Shown: in pieces, positions 32,499 to 40,357 of the stretch
Layout: each line of letters begins with the position of its first letter
How positions within the stretch are numbered: the first letter of the stretch is position 1
Origin: Actinobacteria bacterium UBA6100
GTDB taxonomy: Bacteria; Actinomycetota; Coriobacteriia; Anaerosomatales; Anaerosomataceae
Direction of reading: 5' to 3'
NCBI GenBank assembly: GCA_002423585.1
Contig: DIWS01000007.1
Location: 8,986-64,655 of the forward strand
Length of the DNA: 55,670 bases
Notes under the pieces: generated by a model
What the model was told of the DNA's origin: nothing
The model's database searches: none
What the model saw: only the letters and a program-made list of their open reading frames with translations
Program-made: the position numbers and the translations under genes

Positions 32499-35411
32499 AT
32501 GGTGACCGACCCGCTCGCTTCATACCTTCAGCCCGGCACGGATGCCGGTGTGGCTGAGGCATACTCGACGCTCGCTTTGCGGGCGCGCGAGACCGTGTTC
32601 GGGTTCGAGGACGAGATCGTCGTCCTCGACCTTGAGACGACCGGGTTCGACCCTTCCGCCGACGAGATCATCGAGGCGGCAGCGTTGATCGCACGCGGAC
32701 CGGAGGTGATCGAGCGCTGGAGTTCGCTCGTCAGGCCGGTCCGCCCGATCCCGCACGAGACCACCCTGCTCACCGGCATCGACGACGCACTCGTCATCGG
32801 AGCGCCTCCCATCGAGCGGGTCACCGCGGCACTCGCCGAGTTCGTTGGCGGGAGGACGATCGTCGCCCACAACGCGACGTTCGATCGGACGTTCCTCGAG
32901 GCGTCGGGCTGTATGGTCCCGCATGGGGGTGGTGCGTGGCTCGATTCACTCGAGATCGTGCGACTGGCGCTTCCACGGCTGAAGTCACACCGGCTCGCCG
33001 ATCTCGCACGGGCCTTCGGTCTGGAGGCCGGGCGCGCGCATCGGGCGCCGGACGATGTGGAGGCCCTCTTCGGCGTCTGGCGCATCGCGCTCACCGCGCT
33101 CGGCGATCTGCCGCCCGCGGTCCTGCACGAGCTCGCGAGTCTGGCGGCGGACACGCCGGGCTGGGCGCCGGGCCCGCTGCTGTCGCACCTGGCGGCCGGG
33201 GTGCCGGCCCGACCGTTCGATCTGCGGCAACTGCGGACCGACCGGCTGCGCACGGAGCGCCTCGAAACGCTCGCGGACGCCACCGAGACGTCACTCACGG
33301 TGCCCGACGCGTGCGAGCTGCTCGCGGAGTTCGGGCCTGAAGGCGCGGTCGGGCGCATGTACGAGGGCTACGAGCCGCGCGAAGAGCAGGCACGCATGGC
33401 CGAAGCCGTTCTCGAGGCGTTCGGCTCGGCCCGGTGCGCGGCGGTGGAGGCGGGGACCGGCGTCGGCAAGTCGGTGGCGTACCTGCTGCCCGCGGCGCGC
33501 TTCGCCCAGTGCAACGGCGTACCGGTGGGCGTCGCCACCAAGACGAACACGCTGATGGACCAGCTGATGTACCGGGAGCTCCCGCGTCTGGCCGAGGTTC
33601 TCGGCGGCGATCTCAGGTACACCGCGCTCAAGGGCTACGAGCACTACCTGTGCCTTCGCAAGCTGCAGCGGATGCTCGACCTGCCGCGTGATCCCGAGAC
33701 AGCGGCGGCACTCGGCATGCTCGTCACCTGGGTCGCACAGTCCACCTGGGGTGACAAGGAGGCCATCAACCTGCACTGGCCGCAGGCGCTGCGATCGCAG
33801 GTGCTCGCCTCGTTCTCCGACTGCACTAAGAAGCGATGCCGCTACTTCCCGAACCACTGCTACCTGCACGGCGTGCGCAGGCGCGCCGGAGCCGCCCACA
33901 TCGTGGTCACCAATCACGCACTGCTCTTCCGCGACCTCACCACCGATGGCGGCATCCTGCCCGCCATCCGCCACTGGATCGTGGACGAGGCACACGCCGC
34001 CGAGGCCGAGGCGCGGGACCAGCTCTCGCTCGGCGTGGGCCATGCCGAGGTGCGTGGTCTTCTCGGCGGGCTTCACACGAAGGGTCGTGGCGGGTTCCTG
34101 AGCGCGCTGCGCGCGCGAGTCGCCCTCGAAGGTGGGGATGACGCCGCGAGCATCCTGCGGACCATCGATGAGATGCGCGATCTGGTGGAACAGGCCGCGG
34201 TGATCGGAGCGTCGTTCTTCGACTTCGTGAAGGATCTCGGCGCTGCCAACGCGAGCGCCTACGATCGCGCCGAGCTACGCGTCACGGGCGAGCTTCGAGA
34301 GAGTGGCCCGTGGGGGACCGCCGCCGGCGTGGGTCGCTCGCTGGCCAAGCGGCTCGAAGGTGTCCTCGAGCGGGGGCGCGCGCTCGTCACCTCGCTCGAG
34401 GCGCATACCGAAGGGCATGCGGAGCAGCGGGCCGATCTCGTGGGCCAGCTCTCCGGCCTTGCGGAGCAACTCGCCGGGCTGATCGCGGTCCTCGACGGGA
34501 CGGACGACGCCTATGTGTACTCGGTGACCGTCGACAAGCGACGCGACCGGACCGGCGAACGCCTCGACGCGTTCCTGCTCGATATCGGTGAGACCCTCGC
34601 CGAGCAGCTGTACCCGAAGGTGTACTCGGTCGTGTACACCTCGGCCACGATAGCCGCCGGGAATGACTTCTCGCACTTCGAACGCGCGGTGGGCCTCGAC
34701 CGCCTCGCTCAGGATGGCTACCGCACGCTTCGGCTCGAGAGCAGCTACGACTTCGAGCGGCAGATGGCGGTGTTCGTGCCCACCGACCTGCCCGAGCCCT
34801 GCCAGCCCGGGTCCGCAGGGTATCCGGCGTATATCGACGCGCTCGCCCGCACGCTGTTCGACGTGCACACGGCGATGGGTGGTTCGGTGCTGACGCTGTT
34901 CACCAACCGCCGGGACATGGACGAGCTCTACCGCCGGCTCGCACTCCCGCTCGAGCGCGAGGGGCTCCGCCTGCTCGTGCAGGAGCGCGGCGTCTCCCGT
35001 AAGCGGGTGGCCGACGAGTTCATCGCCGACGAACGCATGTCGCTCTTCGCGACCAAGTCGTTCTGGGAGGGTTTCGATGCCAAGGGCGACACGCTGCGTT
35101 GCGTGGTCGTCCCGCGGCTGCCCTTCGGCCCCGTGAACGATCCGGTGCTGGAGGAGCGACGTGACCGCGACCGCGACTGGTGGGCGCATTACTACCTGCC
35201 GGAGGCCGTTCTCGAGCTCAAGCAAGCGGCCGGACGTCTCATCCGTTCGTCCACCGATGAGGGATGTCTCGTGCTGGCCGATGCGCGCCTCGTCGGGCCG
35301 AAGTCCTACGCCCACCGGTTCCTCGAAGCGTTGCCCGTGCGCGATGTCGAACGACTGCCCGCCCGGGAACTCGCCGAGGTGATCCGGGAGCGCTTCGGCC
35401 GGCCGGTGTAG
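32499..35411 (+). CDS. DinG-family helicase with N-terminal DnaQ-like exonuclease
   Basis: A 970-residue two-part DNA-repair enzyme. Residues about 35-205 form a DEDDh 3'-5' exonuclease (DLETTGFD, then HNATFDRTFL, and H-x-A-x-D-D-V-E-A-L near 190). The remainder is an XPD/DinG superfamily 2 helicase: Walker A EAGTGVGKS, four cysteines of a [4Fe-4S] domain (YLCLRKL, then C-x5-C-x6-C in the stretch around 445-460), DEAH box, and motif VI QAAGRLIRS. Bacillus DinG has the exonuclease but no Fe-S cysteines, E. coli DinG the reverse; here both are present. No ribosome site is seen; TACGCT ends seven bases before the ATG, fitting a leaderless mRNA. Confidence 0.92.
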   Translation: MVTDPLASYLQPGTDAGVAEAYSTLALRARETVFGFEDEIVVLDLETTGFDPSADEIIEAAALIARGPEVIERWSSLVRPVRPIPHETTLLTGIDDALVIGAPPIERVTAALAEFVGGRTIVAHNATFDRTFLEASGCMVPHGGGAWLDSLEIVRLALPRLKSHRLADLARAFGLEAGRAHRAPDDVEALFGVWRIALTALGDLPPAVLHELASLAADTPGWAPGPLLSHLAAGVPARPFDLRQLRTDRLRTERLETLADATETSLTVPDACELLAEFGPEGAVGRMYEGYEPREEQARMAEAVLEAFGSARCAAVEAGTGVGKSVAYLLPAARFAQCNGVPVGVATKTNTLMDQLMYRELPRLAEVLGGDLRYTALKGYEHYLCLRKLQRMLDLPRDPETAAALGMLVTWVAQSTWGDKEAINLHWPQALRSQVLASFSDCTKKRCRYFPNHCYLHGVRRRAGAAHIVVTNHALLFRDLTTDGGILPAIRHWIVDEAHAAEAEARDQLSLGVGHAEVRGLLGGLHTKGRGGFLSALRARVALEGGDDAASILRTIDEMRDLVEQAAVIGASFFDFVKDLGAANASAYDRAELRVTGELRESGPWGTAAGVGRSLAKRLEGVLERGRALVTSLEAHTEGHAEQRADLVGQLSGLAEQLAGLIAVLDGTDDAYVYSVTVDKRRDRTGERLDAFLLDIGETLAEQLYPKVYSVVYTSATIAAGNDFSHFERAVGLDRLAQDGYRTLRLESSYDFERQMAVFVPTDLPEPCQPGSAGYPAYIDALARTLFDVHTAMGGSVLTLFTNRRDMDELYRRLALPLEREGLRLLVQERGVSRKRVADEFIADERMSLFATKSFWEGFDAKGDTLRCVVVPRLPFGPVNDPVLEERRDRDRDWWAHYYLPEAVLELKQAAGRLIRSSTDEGCLVLADARLVGPKSYAHRFLEALPVRDVERLPARELAEVIRERFGRPV

Positions 35412-35414
35412 GCG

Positions 35415-36356
35415 TTACTGCACCTTGCGCAGCAGGTCGGCCGCGAGCGCGTGCACCGCACCCCGTACCTCCGGCGGCCCGGTCACCTCGGCATGCCCGA
35501 GGTAGGCGATCACCCGGCGCGAGATCCACGAAGGCGATTGGTAGGGGATACGCACAGCGGTGCTCCCGTCGTCACGAGGCTCGTATGTGGCGCCCGGCCA
35601 CTGCCGGTCGTCGGGGAGTCGCACGCCGGGAGCGAACACGACCTCGGCGCAGGGAAGCGTCGAGATGTCCGGTGTGACCGCGGTGGACACCCCGCTCGGC
35701 GGCGTGAACCTGACCCCGAGCCGCTCTATCTCCCGAACGCGATCGAGGCGGAACACCCGCTCCTGGCCTGCCGCCTCGCACCAGGCGATCAGATACCACA
35801 CGCCGAGGCGCTGGACGAGCGCCCAGGGATGCACGATGCGTTCCGAGACGCGACCGGTCGCGCCGGTGTAGTAGGCGATGCGCACCTTCTCATGGTCCTC
35901 GGCGGCGACGGCAAGCCGCGCGTAGGTCTCCGCCATGCCGCCCGGCATCGTGCCCGCACGCACCGTTCGTTCCAGGTCCTCGAGCGACACCGACCCCGAG
36001 CAGACCTCCTGGATCCGCTGTCTCAGGGGCGAATCGGGGGCATAGCCTGCCACATCGAGCGCCGCGTTGAGCGCGCGGGCTTCACCGACCGTGAGTCGCA
36101 GAGGTCGTTCGAGGCCGGGTGGGTCCATGTACACCGAGACAGCATCGCCGTCGATGTCGAGCGCGACGAGCTCGAGCGGCGAGAAGGGCGGTATACCGCA
36201 CATGGTGAGCGTGGTCAGGTCGGCTGCGACCTCTTCCGCAGTGCAGCCGACCGCCGCCGCCAGTTCGGCCAGGGGGATCCTGTCGCCCTTGCGCAGATGC
36301 GGCAGGAGCGCCAGTAGTCTGCGCGCTCGCGCTCCGGCGTCGAGGTGCCTACTCAT
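35415..36356 (-). CDS. pafC: WYL-domain transcription factor, PafC-like
   Basis: A 313-residue regulator with an N-terminal helix-turn-helix (about 5-65), a WYL domain (about 140-215, including the arginine-rich ligand-binding patch around RIAYYTGATGR and the W-Y-L-I-A strand) and a WCX C-terminal extension. In mycobacteria PafB and PafC form a heterodimer that activates DNA-damage genes independently of LexA. The start ATG overlaps the pafB stop by eight bases. No proteasome or Pup genes are near. Confidence 0.88.
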   Translation of the reverse strand: MSRHLDAGARARRLLALLPHLRKGDRIPLAELAAAVGCTAEEVAADLTTLTMCGIPPFSPLELVALDIDGDAVSVYMDPPGLERPLRLTVGEARALNAALDVAGYAPDSPLRQRIQEVCSGSVSLEDLERTVRAGTMPGGMAETYARLAVAAEDHEKVRIAYYTGATGRVSERIVHPWALVQRLGVWYLIAWCEAAGQERVFRLDRVREIERLGVRFTPPSGVSTAVTPDISTLPCAEVVFAPGVRLPDDRQWPGATYEPRDDGSTAVRIPYQSPSWISRRVIAYLGHAEVTGPPEVRGAVHALAADLLRKVQ

Positions 36357-37326
36357 GGGCGGCCACCACCGCGCGAAGCCCGTCACTCATCACGGTCAGG
36401 AGCTCGGGCGGTTCCACCGGCAGCAGGCCCGGGCCCTCGTCCACGAGCCAGGATGCGAGGCGCCCGAAGTCCGCGACGGGGACAGTCCAGACCACCGAGC
36501 CGTCGGGAAGGTCGTCGAGCGCGCCCCGGCCGCGGGCGAGGCCGGGCGCTCGCCAGGCCGCGTCAGGCTCGAACCGGATCCGTGCCGTGGCGGAGGCCGG
36601 ACCGATCTGGAACGGGAGCAGCTCGTGCTCGCGCACATCGAAGCTCTCGGGCCGATCGAAGTCGGGGGTCCGCGGGCGGGAAGGGTTCACGTCAAGGTGG
36701 CGTATTCGGCTCACTGCGAACGTCTTGATGGTGTCGACGTCCCTGTCGCGGCCGGTGACGTACCAGATCCCCTCGCGGAAGAACACACCATAGGGGTCGA
36801 CGGTCCGGTGACGGCTCTCTCCGGCAGCGTTGGTGTAATCGAAGGTCACGGTCTTGCGGGTCTGCACCGCTTCGGCGAGCGCCCGTGCGTCCAGGGTGCG
36901 GCCGGCGGAGGCTTCGTCCTTGACGAGCTCGGTCGTCGCCAGGCTTCCCTCGGTGCCCGCCGTGCCGAGTTTGCCGAGGGCGAAGACGAGGTCATCCCGG
37001 AACGGGAAGCCGGGGTCGTCGGCCAGGGCGGATGCGACGGCACGGACAGCCGCGACCTCGTCGGCGGCGAGTTTGACCGGTCGCGCGTAAGTGGCCTCGG
37101 CGTTGAGGCGGTAGGCCTCGATATCACCGTCGCCAGTGACGTCTATCACGAGGCCGGCGGCGCGCAACGCGTCTTTGTCCCGCTCGAACATGCGTATGAA
37201 CGCCGCGTCGTCCTGCCCGACGGGATAGCCGAGCCCGGCCGAGCGGCACTGTTCGGCGGTGAGAGGCCGCGGGCAAGAGGCGAGCAGGAGCGCGAGATTC
37301 ACCAGCCGTTCCGAACTGTCGGGCAC
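36349..37326 (-). CDS. pafB: WYL-domain transcription factor, PafB-like
   Basis: A 325-residue partner of PafC. The N-terminal helix-turn-helix (SSERLVNLALLLASCPRPLT) is followed by a WYL domain (around 150-225, with FREGIWYVTGRDR) and a WCX extension. GTG at 37326 is preferred because GGGAG lies six bases upstream; the ATG two codons earlier touches that site. The upstream leader contains a terminator and other hairpins (37404-37625), so expression may be controlled by attenuation. It is adjacent to the DinG-type helicase gene, tail to tail with pafC. Confidence 0.88.
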   Translation of the reverse strand: MPDSSERLVNLALLLASCPRPLTAEQCRSAGLGYPVGQDDAAFIRMFERDKDALRAAGLVIDVTGDGDIEAYRLNAEATYARPVKLAADEVAAVRAVASALADDPGFPFRDDLVFALGKLGTAGTEGSLATTELVKDEASAGRTLDARALAEAVQTRKTVTFDYTNAAGESRHRTVDPYGVFFREGIWYVTGRDRDVDTIKTFAVSRIRHLDVNPSRPRTPDFDRPESFDVREHELLPFQIGPASATARIRFEPDAAWRAPGLARGRGALDDLPDGSVVWTVPVADFGRLASWLVDEGPGLLPVEPPELLTVMSDGLRAVVAAHE

Positions 37327-37403
37327 TTTCATCTCCCGTCCAGAGGCGTTCCCCGACCAGATTCTATCGCGAGTGGAGTGTGAGCGCGCACTATGCAGAA
37401 CAT

Positions 37404-37443
37404 AAAAAAGAGCCAGGCGCGCGGGGGGATGCGCACCTGGCTC
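37404..37443 (-). terminator. intrinsic terminator in the pafB leader
   Basis: On the minus strand GAGCCAGGTGCGC pairs with GCGCGCCTGGCTC (one G-U pair that would be a C-A mismatch on the plus strand, so the hairpin is meant for the minus-strand RNA) and is followed by six T. It lies 78 bases upstream of the pafB start. Confidence 0.85.
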
Positions 37444-37625
37444 ATGTGGGCGGCGAATACCCCGTCCCTGAGGGGGGAGGAGAGGACGGGTCGCACGACC
37501 CTCGACCATTTCAGCAACACGCGTGCCAGAGGCGCATGCGAGCCCGGGTGATTTCTATGCACACAGAGTCACCCGGGTCCGCCGACAGTTGCCCTCGACG
37601 GCGCGCAAGGTTACAACAGTGAGGA
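37444..37625 (-). ncRNA. candidate structured leader or small RNA upstream of pafB
   Basis: On the minus strand, ahead of the terminator, two further hairpins are visible: CCCGGGTGA/TCACCCGGG (arms 37569-37577 and 37543-37551, 17-base loop) and CCCGTCC/GGACGGG (arms 37484-37490 and 37461-37467) with a pyrimidine loop TCTCCTCCCCCCTCAG that contains CCTCC, complementary to ribosome-binding sites. A short GGGTCG-TG-CGACCC hairpin competes with the second. It matches no riboswitch class I can recognise. It may be a cis-acting attenuator of pafBC or an independent C-rich small RNA. Confidence 0.5.
37589..37617 (+). promoter_or_regulatory. candidate promoter of the coiled-coil membrane protein gene
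   Basis: TTGCCC (37589-37594) and TACAAC (37612-37617) are spaced by 17 bases, 22 bases before the ATG at 37640. Confidence 0.5.
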
Positions 37626-37639
37626 CGAAGGGGGCCCGT

Positions 37640-38647
37640 ATGAGCCAGCTCGAGAGCGCACCCGGGGAGACGGCCGGACCCGTACCCGAGACAGTCGCAT
37701 CATCCGCCTCGCGTGCATCGCGCCGCCGGTCACGATGGCTGCCTCGGACGATCGCGATCATCGTCATGGCGGCGCTGACAGTGGCCGGTGTGTACGGCTG
37801 GCGCGCGTTCAGCAGGATCCGCAGCGCCGAGTCTGAACTCGCGCGGGCCTCGGCCATACTCGAGAACGCCGAACCCGACCTGCTCATCGTGGACGCTGCT
37901 GTCCAGGTTCAGATCGAGGCGGTCGAGCCCACGCAGACAGCAGAGGCCATCGATCTTGCCGGAACAGTGGGGGCGAAGGCGCTCCAGGCCGTTGAGGTGA
38001 TAGACGAGGTGAGGGGCAGCCTCCCCGAGCAGAAGCGCCCGCTCGCCGATGCACTTAGAGAGAGCGCCGAGGCGCGGGTCGAGATGATGGAGATCGCGCC
38101 GGAGATCCTGGAGGCCGACGCCAGGGCGGCCACCGCGATCCCGTACGCAGATCAGGCGGTGGTTGAGATCAAGGCCGCGGAAGACCTGAGCGCCCAGGCG
38201 GTTGCCGAGTTCAACAAGCACACCGCCGCGAGCGTCAAGGCCTCGGACGATCTTTCGATCCAGGCCGAGGGCAAGCTCCAGGCAGCGCAGTCGCTGCTGG
38301 CGAGCGCCACCGCGTCGTTCCCGGGAGCGGACTTCTCCGCGTTCTCGGGCTATGTCGAGGCGAAGGTCTCGCTCATCGCACTAGCCAAGGAGATCGACGC
38401 GCTGTGGCTCGCGGGTGACATCGCGGGCTCCAACACGAAGCTCGAGGCCTACAACGCGCGTGACGCGGAGATCGTCGCGATGGCGCAGTCGTTGCCCGCC
38501 TCGGTGCGCGATCCCATCGCCAACGCATACAACGCGCTCACCACCGAGCCGTCCAAGCGGTATAACGAGGCGCGCGAACGCGCGCGAAGCGCCGGAGAGC
38601 GTGTCGCCAAGCTGCAGGATGCCGCAAGGGCGGACACCGACCAGTAG
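37640..38647 (+). CDS. membrane-anchored helical/coiled-coil protein, unknown function
   Basis: A 335-residue protein not recognised. Residues about 37-57 form a membrane helix after a basic stretch (ASRRRSRWLPR), so the bulk faces outward. The rest is almost entirely alpha-helical, rich in Ala, Glu and Lys with long heptad-like stretches (about 60-190 and 195-335) and no cysteines. It resembles generic MCP-like or stator-like helical rods but lacks any signature. AAGGGGG precedes the ATG. It shares an intergenic region with pafB in divergent orientation. Confidence 0.65.
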   Translation: MSQLESAPGETAGPVPETVASSASRASRRRSRWLPRTIAIIVMAALTVAGVYGWRAFSRIRSAESELARASAILENAEPDLLIVDAAVQVQIEAVEPTQTAEAIDLAGTVGAKALQAVEVIDEVRGSLPEQKRPLADALRESAEARVEMMEIAPEILEADARAATAIPYADQAVVEIKAAEDLSAQAVAEFNKHTAASVKASDDLSIQAEGKLQAAQSLLASATASFPGADFSAFSGYVEAKVSLIALAKEIDALWLAGDIAGSNTKLEAYNARDAEIVAMAQSLPASVRDPIANAYNALTTEPSKRYNEARERARSAGERVAKLQDAARADTDQ

Positions 38648-39352
38648 CTAGTCTCCGTAGCCGCTTCCGAGGCGCGCGAGCGCACCCACGTCGAAGACCA
38701 CGACGTCGCCGCCGCGCACTTCGAGCACGCCATCGTCACGCAGGCGGGCGAGCGCACGTGACAGCGTCTCGGGGACGGTGCCGAGCGCACGCGCCAACTC
38801 CGCTTTCGACATGCCGAGTGGGACCCGCAGACCTTCGGGTGTGGCCTCCCCTGCGGCGAGCGATCGCTGGAACAGGTAGCGGGCAAGACGTCCGGGAACG
38901 TCGAGTGTCAGTGTCTGTACGACACCGGTAAGGCCCATAACGCGCTCTGCCAGATCCGCGATGAGCGCCCGTGCGATCTCCGGCTCGTCATCGAGGAGCG
39001 TGAAGAGCGCCTCACGGGTGACCCATGCGACGGTGGCGGGTGTGGCGGCATCCACGTTCGCGGGATAGCGCCCACCGGCGAGCGAGGCCACCGCAGCGTA
39101 GCTGTCACCCCTGCCGAGCGCTTCGAGCAGCACCACGCGGCCGTCAGCGGCAGCGTGGAAGACCCTCGCGCGGCCGTCCACAACCACGCCGAAGCGGTCA
39201 GCCGGCTCGCCTTCCACGGCAAGGCTCACGCCGCGCGCAACCTGCTGTACGTTCGCGGCGTGCGCGATCCGCGCAACACCCGCGTCGCTCGCCGTGTGCC
39301 ACAGGCGGCACGCCCGTAAGGCTGCAAGCACATCGTCCCGCACGTTCTCCAT
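38648..39352 (-). CDS. Crp/Fnr-family transcriptional regulator
   Basis: A 234-residue regulator with an N-terminal cyclic-nucleotide-binding-fold sensor domain (about 18-130), a dimerisation helix (about 130-160) and a C-terminal winged helix (SKAELARALGTVPETLSRALARL as helix-turn-helix, about 180-205). One cysteine near residue 15 exists, so an FNR-type Fe-S cluster is unlikely; haem or NO sensing as in DNR/HcpR-like members is possible. GAGAGGAG precedes the ATG. It is divergent from the ygbA-ferredoxin-hcp-cytochrome genes, with a Crp/Fnr-type palindrome between. Confidence 0.9.
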   Translation of the reverse strand: MENVRDDVLAALRACRLWHTASDAGVARIAHAANVQQVARGVSLAVEGEPADRFGVVVDGRARVFHAAADGRVVLLEALGRGDSYAAVASLAGGRYPANVDAATPATVAWVTREALFTLLDDEPEIARALIADLAERVMGLTGVVQTLTLDVPGRLARYLFQRSLAAGEATPEGLRVPLGMSKAELARALGTVPETLSRALARLRDDGVLEVRGGDVVVFDVGALARLGSGYGD

Positions 39353-39389
39353 CGGCTACTCCTCTCGAAACCCATACATTCGGCGTGGA

Positions 39390-39405
39390 CTTGACCTGCG
39401 TCAAG
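39390..39405. promoter_or_regulatory. Crp/Fnr-type operator palindrome
   Basis: CTTGACCTGCGTCAAG is a perfect 6-4-6 inverted repeat of the TTGAC-N4-GTCAA type used by FNR/DNR/HcpR-like regulators. Its centre (39397.5) lies 41.5 bases before the start expected from the TACGTT hexamer at 39427-39432, the position of a class II activator site. The divergent regulator gene begins 38 bases to the left. Confidence 0.8.
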
Positions 39406-39426
39406 GACGGAAGTCGCCAGGGTGGG

Positions 39427-39432
39427 TACGTT
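39427..39432 (+). promoter_or_regulatory. candidate -10 of the ygbA-hcp operon
   Basis: TACGTT fits the TAnnnT -10 pattern and lacks a -35 element; an activator bound at the upstream palindrome could substitute for it. Confidence 0.5.
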
Positions 39433-39476
39433 CCTCCTCGCAGCATGACGTGCCATCGAGGGAAGGTGCCGACCGG

Positions 39477-39911
39477 GTGAACGATCGTTTCGAAGAGCGC
39501 ATGAGCGACGAGAAGGTGCGCAGCGACACGCGCATCGTCGCCGGGCTGGGTGCGATCTACTGCGCCGGCAACCACCGCGACCGCCGGCGCTCGCCTTTGG
39601 TGAGCGACGGAGCGGCGCTCGGCGTGTACGGACGGCGTGTCCCCCGACTGTGCGACGAGTGCGCCGAGCACATCCGGTACGCCGAGAAGCGGCGGGCCTA
39701 CTGCTCGAGAGACCCGAAACCGTTCTGCGCACACTGCGACACCCAGTGCTACAGGGCCGACGAGTTGGCGTGGCAGCGGCAGATGATGCGTTACGCCGGT
39801 CCGCGCTCGATGTGGCACGGCTATGCGATCCCCGGCATCAAGCACGCGCTGGAGGCACGGAAATGGCGAAAGACGATGGCCGCCAAGGCCGCCGAGACGA
39901 AGGAGTCGTGA
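39477..39911 (+). CDS. YgbA-family nitrosative-stress protein
   Basis: A 144-residue Cys-rich cytoplasmic protein of the YgbA ("nitrous oxide-stimulated promoter") family. Conserved features are an IYC-x3-H-R-like start (GAIYCAGNHRDR), LCDECAEHIRYAEKRRAYC, CAHCDTQCY and the MMRYAGPRSM stretch. In enterobacteria ygbA is controlled by the NO sensor NsrR, and the protein is linked to recovery from nitrosative stress. The GTG start has GGAAGG upstream; an in-frame ATG at 39501 is an alternative. It is first in an apparent operon with ferredoxin and hcp. Confidence 0.88.
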   Translation: MNDRFEERMSDEKVRSDTRIVAGLGAIYCAGNHRDRRRSPLVSDGAALGVYGRRVPRLCDECAEHIRYAEKRRAYCSRDPKPFCAHCDTQCYRADELAWQRQMMRYAGPRSMWHGYAIPGIKHALEARKWRKTMAAKAAETKES

Positions 39912-39913
39912 GC

Positions 39914-40300
39914 ATGTCCACCACCATCACCAGGCAGATCGTGAAGATCGACGAGGAGCTCTGCACGGGGTGCGGTCTGTGTGTCAGCCCGTGCGCCGAG
40001 GGGGCCATCGTGATGATCGATGGCAAAGCCAGAGTCATCCGTGAGGAACTGTGCGACGGGGCCGGCTTCTGCCTCGGCGTGTGCCCCACCGGCGCGCTCA
40101 CGCTTGAGACGCGCGAGGCGGTGCCGTTCGATCACGAGGCTGCCGAGCCCATCATCGCCGAGAAGATGAAGACCTACATCCCGCAGGTCTGCTTCAAGTG
40201 CGGGGTCGACGAGGATCACGCGCCGCTGCTGCCGGTGCGGCAGCAAGGCCGCAGCGAGTGGGTCTGCACGCGCTGCCTGCCGGCGCTCATCCACGGGTAG
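39914..40300 (+). CDS. dicluster 4Fe-4S ferredoxin-like protein of the Hcp operon
   Basis: A 128-residue protein. The first cluster motif is CTGCGLCVSPC near residues 17-27; the second, CDGAGFCLGVCP near 47-58, has the two-cluster arrangement found in ferredoxins next to hcp. A C-terminal C-x2-C pair (VCFKC) and another (CTRC) form a probable zinc ribbon. AAGGAG lies eight bases before the ATG, overlapping the ygbA end. It is the likely electron donor to Hcp, from context. Confidence 0.9.
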   Translation: MSTTITRQIVKIDEELCTGCGLCVSPCAEGAIVMIDGKARVIREELCDGAGFCLGVCPTGALTLETREAVPFDHEAAEPIIAEKMKTYIPQVCFKCGVDEDHAPLLPVRQQGRSEWVCTRCLPALIHG

Positions 40301-40357
40301 TCACCGTCGTGCCGGGCCGCGGGGCCCGGTGCCCGAATGCGATAGGGAGTGATGCAC

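Noticed and set aside
37444..37625. SRP RNA, tmRNA, 6S RNA or RNase P RNA as explanation for the structured region upstream of pafB
   Set aside because: None of the conserved core motifs of these RNAs (for example the SRP GGAAGCAGCC loop region or the tmRNA end) can be found.
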